From Latrodectus hesperus (lineage: Eukaryota > Arthropoda > Arachnida > Araneae > Theridiidae): DNA of 64,000 bases. The notes beneath the pieces are model-generated. The model worked only from the letters and a program-made list of their open reading frames with translations, was not told where the DNA came from and made no database searches. The position numbers and the translations under genes are program-made. This document shows, piece by piece, positions 58,346 through 64,000 of the stretch. The stretch's first letter is position 1; each line of letters begins with the position of its first letter. The stretch lies in the NCBI GenBank assembly GCA_037975125.1, contig CM075853.1, positions 30,746,795-30,810,794 on the forward strand. The letters are read 5' to 3'.

Positions 58346-60236
58346 ATAAAAAATAAATATAATACGGAGTTTAACAAAAAATAATTAATCAGGGAATATA
58401 CGTGTGTCCTAGAGAGATAATTGAATTTTTGAATATATCTCGCTTCATAACAATGAATTTAAAAAAGTATACTTTTTAATATGTCGCTATTCAATATTAG
58501 CATGAAAGATAATCAATACATTAATATAATTTTAGGACATTGTAATGAATGTCTCCAAAAATCTTATAAAATGATGTACAAAGATGTCTGCAGTTTTTTT
58601 GTTTAACAATGTTTTTGGACATAGTTTTTTTTTAACTTTTTTGAAAAATTACTTTCAAATATAGATTTTGAAAAAGGAAATCATAATTTTTTTATATTTA
58701 TTAATAGTTTTTCAAAATGTTTGCTTATTAGTTATAACTGTTGTCAAAATTGTTTCTGTCAATCTGAAAGAAACTGGCATTATTTTAAAAACAATGGTTA
58801 CTTTAACACGCGCAGAAACTTTTTCCATTTTTGTTAAAGATTTTTAATAATTATTGTTAAAATTTATGCTTGGCGTTATGAATATTTAAAATGATTAACT
58901 CAGACACTCTTATACTTAATTTTGAGAACTAAGATGCACGAAGATAAAACTCGTAAAAATATTTATCTTATTATACTCAAAGCTGCATTTCAAAAGTAAT
59001 TTTCAAAGAGAAAATGTTTTGTCATAAACATTGATTTAACAAATTTTAATCATGCTTTGAGAAAAAAATAAAACTACGATTGGACGTGATAAATATAAAT
59101 ATGCAATCTATGGTATTAGAGTTTTGCTTAATTAACCTAAAGATGTTTGAATAATGAACTTGTATAAGCTCTTTTTATATTTATCTCCCTACTTTCACTG
59201 AGGGTTTTAGTATTTAAAGCATTTTAAATATAACAAAAAAATGCTTGCCAAATAAATAGAACTAATTTTTAAGGAAAATGGAGATGGATTAGTTAGTCGT
59301 ATCTTGTACTTTCTAAATATTTTTTTGAGGGATATTTTGAAAATATAATTCTTACGTTATTTTTAAATACTTCTTAAGCAACGAAAAGTTTTAATATATT
59401 TTTGTTTGACAGAAAATTTGTAACTTTTATTTATTATTTCTAATAGTGAGGAAATTATGAATATAGAGTTTTATAGTTAATTTTAAAATAGATGTGTTGC
59501 TGAAAATTTCCTTAACGATAATTTAACAAATGACTTTGGTTATTAAGCATTTTGTGCAACAAACTATTTAGATTTGATTAATAATTTCGTTGATCTTTCA
59601 TATAGTACAAATAGAGCGAATATTTTTAAGTATCTATGTTAACTGAGAATTCTTTATGAGTGAAGAAAGACACTAGAGATGGGTATCAATTATGAAACAA
59701 TTAATCTTAATTTTTGAAATGGTTTTTAGTGTAACTTTAGAAATACAAACTTGTGGTGGTCAAATATGTTATTGAAATAAAAATTTGTTAAATATAATTA
59801 ATGGAAAAACAATAAAACTTAAAATCGAGTTAAAGTATTGAGCGAAGCAATGTAATATTTAAAGCTCTGTGTTATATAATATTTAATATTTTTAATTGGA
59901 TAATTAGGAATGCATTGGATAGTGTAATATAGAAGAACGAAAGAGACGTACAAGCATTGCACCTGTGATTAAGATTATTATAATTTTTAATTTGAAAATT
60001 TTGAAATATTTATTGATTTTCATCAGACATGTTATTTTACATCATAGAAATAAATTTAAACTTGATTTGTCTATTGAATTTCTTATTTATTTATTTTAGC
60101 TAAAATTAAATGCTCTAGAATTTTTCGACAAAATATTTTATTGATTCTTTCTAAATCTTTTCAACCCTTCATTTCCCCTAAAAATCACATAAAAATGTCC
60201 CTTATCATTTAACACCGTTGACAAGGTTATTTGTGT
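58346..60236. other. AT-rich non-coding DNA
   Basis: Nothing recognised. Confidence 0.6.
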
Positions 60237-60545
60237 TTCAGTTTATAGCTAAGAACGGAGATCCTCCATTTAGTCTTTCTCACTCGCTGCTCAACCCCTC
60301 CATTTCACCCGCAGCGCCCCCTCTTTACCCCTTTTTCCATTCGCCGAGGGCCGTAAATCACAGTATATTTCGGTCCGCAGTAGTCGAAACAAAAGGTAAC
60401 CCTGCACGCCGCCGGCGCCTGGTGGATGAAGGCAGGGGCGCCGCATGGACGCCGCCCCAGCTCTCTACGTTTTCTGCTGAGTCGGGGAAGCAGCAACAAG
60501 TCGCCAGTCGAAGAACAACCTGTTGTTCCCTTAAGAAAGAATGAA
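60237..60545. promoter_or_regulatory. Isolated GC/CpG-rich island, possible promoter or 5' exon
   Basis: A sharp rise in G+C and CpG (gccgccggcgcc, ggggcgccgcatggacgccgcc) in otherwise very AT-rich DNA. It begins just after an acceptor-like gtgtttcag at 60241. ATG at about 60444 has a strong context (gccgcATGg) but opens only 11 codons (MDAAPALYVFC). Long open frames exist on both strands, which is a by-product of the base composition; neither resembles a known protein. An ETS-like ccggaagt lies at 60574-60581. It may be a CpG-type promoter/first exon or the scar of a GC-rich insertion. Confidence 0.35.
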
Positions 60546-61294
60546 TTCAGATCCTTTTCTATTTGACGTATTCCCGGAAGTAAAATATTCTGATTAAAGT
60601 ATTTTAATGCTGAAACGCACGTTTTGAGATAAAAGTGGGAGGATCTCTTGAACAAGGAAGAGCAAGATCTCATCTTTGTTTCAAGCATTTCCATAATTAA
60701 AATCCACCCTTGCTGTTTCTGAGATATCCGGGATACATATTGCTTACGAGAAATAACTTGGTCTTTGAATTTTATATTTTGGGAAGTCAACGGGAAATGC
60801 TGTTATCTCGGATGAAGTAGTAAGAGATAAATTTGCGTTTTTCGAACATAAAATACAAGTATTAAAATGGATTAAATTAATACAGTAAACTGATTTGTTT
60901 ATAATAGAAAAAGCTCTTTTCTTTTCACAAATTCATTGATAAGTATTTTCAAAAAAAGACTGTGTTTTCAACATCCATTTTTAATAAAAATAATAATTTC
61001 GGAAGTTTGAAAATATTTCATTTTCTTTCCTTAACTTTTATCATTAATAAACAATATGAAGTTACAAATAATGGTTTACATTCAATTTCGTAAGCTTTTT
61101 TAAACAGGAAATTGCTCCGTTATAGTTTAGTAATTTTAAAGTTCAGTCTGAAGTTTTGTTGAACTGCGAAAAAAATTTATCATTTCATAATAAAAATAAG
61201 AGTACGTTTACAATAATTTTCATGAATATAAAAACAATCGAATTTAAATTTATAAATTCGTTGCATAAAGTTTGTGGAATCTGTGTTGCATCTC
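60546..61294. other. AT-rich flank of the GC island
   Basis: Moderate G+C to about 60800, then AT-rich. No gene called; a minus-strand frame extends from the island to 60790 without a recognisable domain. Confidence 0.45.
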
Positions 61295-61730
61295 ATTTTC
61301 ATTAAACTTCAAATTACAAAGCACTGTTTTACTGAAAATATTCAGAAGACCTTGAAATTGGTTCGCATTAAATCAGTCTCCTTTTATTCAAACTTTCAGA
61401 TGATTTTCATTAAACTTCAAATTACGAAGCACTGTTTCTACTGAAAATATTCAGAAAACCTTGAAATTGGTTCGCATTAAATCAGTCTCCTTTTATTCAA
61501 ACTTTCAGATGATTTTCATTAAACTTCAAATTACGAAGCACTGTTTCTACTGAAAATATTCAGAAAACCTTGAAATTGGTTCGCATTAAATCAGTCTCCT
61601 TTTATTCAAACTTTCAGATGATTTTCATTAAACTTCAAATAACGAAGCACTGTTTCTACTGAAAATATTCAGAAAACCTTGAAATTGGTTCGCCTTAAAT
61701 CAGTCTCCTTTTATTCGAACTTTCAGATGA
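61295..61730. repeat. Tandem array, four copies of a 109-bp unit
   Basis: Units start at 61295 (108 bp), 61403, 61512 and 61621, each beginning attttcattaaacttcaaa and ending gaactttcagatg or aaactttcagatg. Copies 2 and 3 appear identical and copies 1 and 4 differ at a handful of sites, so the array is young. There are no spacers, so it is not a CRISPR. Confidence 0.95.

Positions 61731-64000
<2,270 letters not shown>

Noticed and set aside
60305..60790. 161-codon minus-strand open frame over the GC island
   Set aside because: Half of its length is GC-rich sequence where stops are rare on every strand, its start is a TTG, and the translation has no recognisable domain.
61295..61730. CRISPR-like repeats
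   Set aside because: The 109-bp units are directly adjacent with no spacers, in a eukaryotic context.

Overview
This window is gene-poor, very AT-rich eukaryotic DNA from an animal, most likely an arthropod. The support is one spliced gene with GT-AG introns and AATAAA signals, many long (TA)n microsatellites, tRNA-derived SINEs with target-site duplications, mariner/Tc1 and Helitron-like DNA transposons, and the decayed 3' end of an I-like non-LTR retrotransposon. I infer an arachnid, probably a spider, from this overall character. No single diagnostic gene proves it. There are no bacterial operons, ribosome binding sites, CRISPR arrays or intact tRNA/rRNA genes.

Layout. Positions 1-6,300 hold several short coding-like segments on both strands: 31-215 and 1954-2181 (+), 4990-5196 (-). 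They also hold a CG-rich direct duplication at 5274-5480 that carries a cluster of TCTCGCGAGA-type palindromes. From 7,500 to 22,900 the DNA is intergenic, with SINEs, hairpins, a broken coding remnant (11050-11442) and a possible minus-strand exon (17802-18059).

The one confident gene is on the + strand, in three exons: 22916-25204, 26396-26644 and 28558-28743, followed by AATAAA at 28792. All junctions are phase 0. The exons encode at least 904 residues: a long disordered Lys/Ser/Glu/Thr-rich region, a basic Cys/His-containing region, and a single C-terminal transmembrane helix. This looks like a tail-anchored membrane protein of unknown function. Intron 2 contains a 577-bp insertion with an 11-bp target-site duplication and tRNA-like promoters facing both ways.

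From 28,800 to 64,000 I see no confident gene. The stretch holds an I-like retrotransposon end (35540-36430), a 1.24-kb mariner-type element with about 80-bp inverted repeats (39199-40442), a truncated Tc1-like transposase (42442-43165), a third copy of a (AAC)n-tailed SINE family (48590-48940), a Helitron-like 5' end (55330-55650), a 56-57-bp-arm hairpin (58216-58345), an isolated GC/CpG-rich island (60237-60545) and a young 4 x 109-bp tandem array (61295-61730).

I found no clear new biological system. The best leads are the unrecognised tail-anchored protein, the TCTCGCGAGA cluster next to a coding-like segment, the SINEs with precise boundaries, and the long hairpin whose arms differ almost only by transitions.
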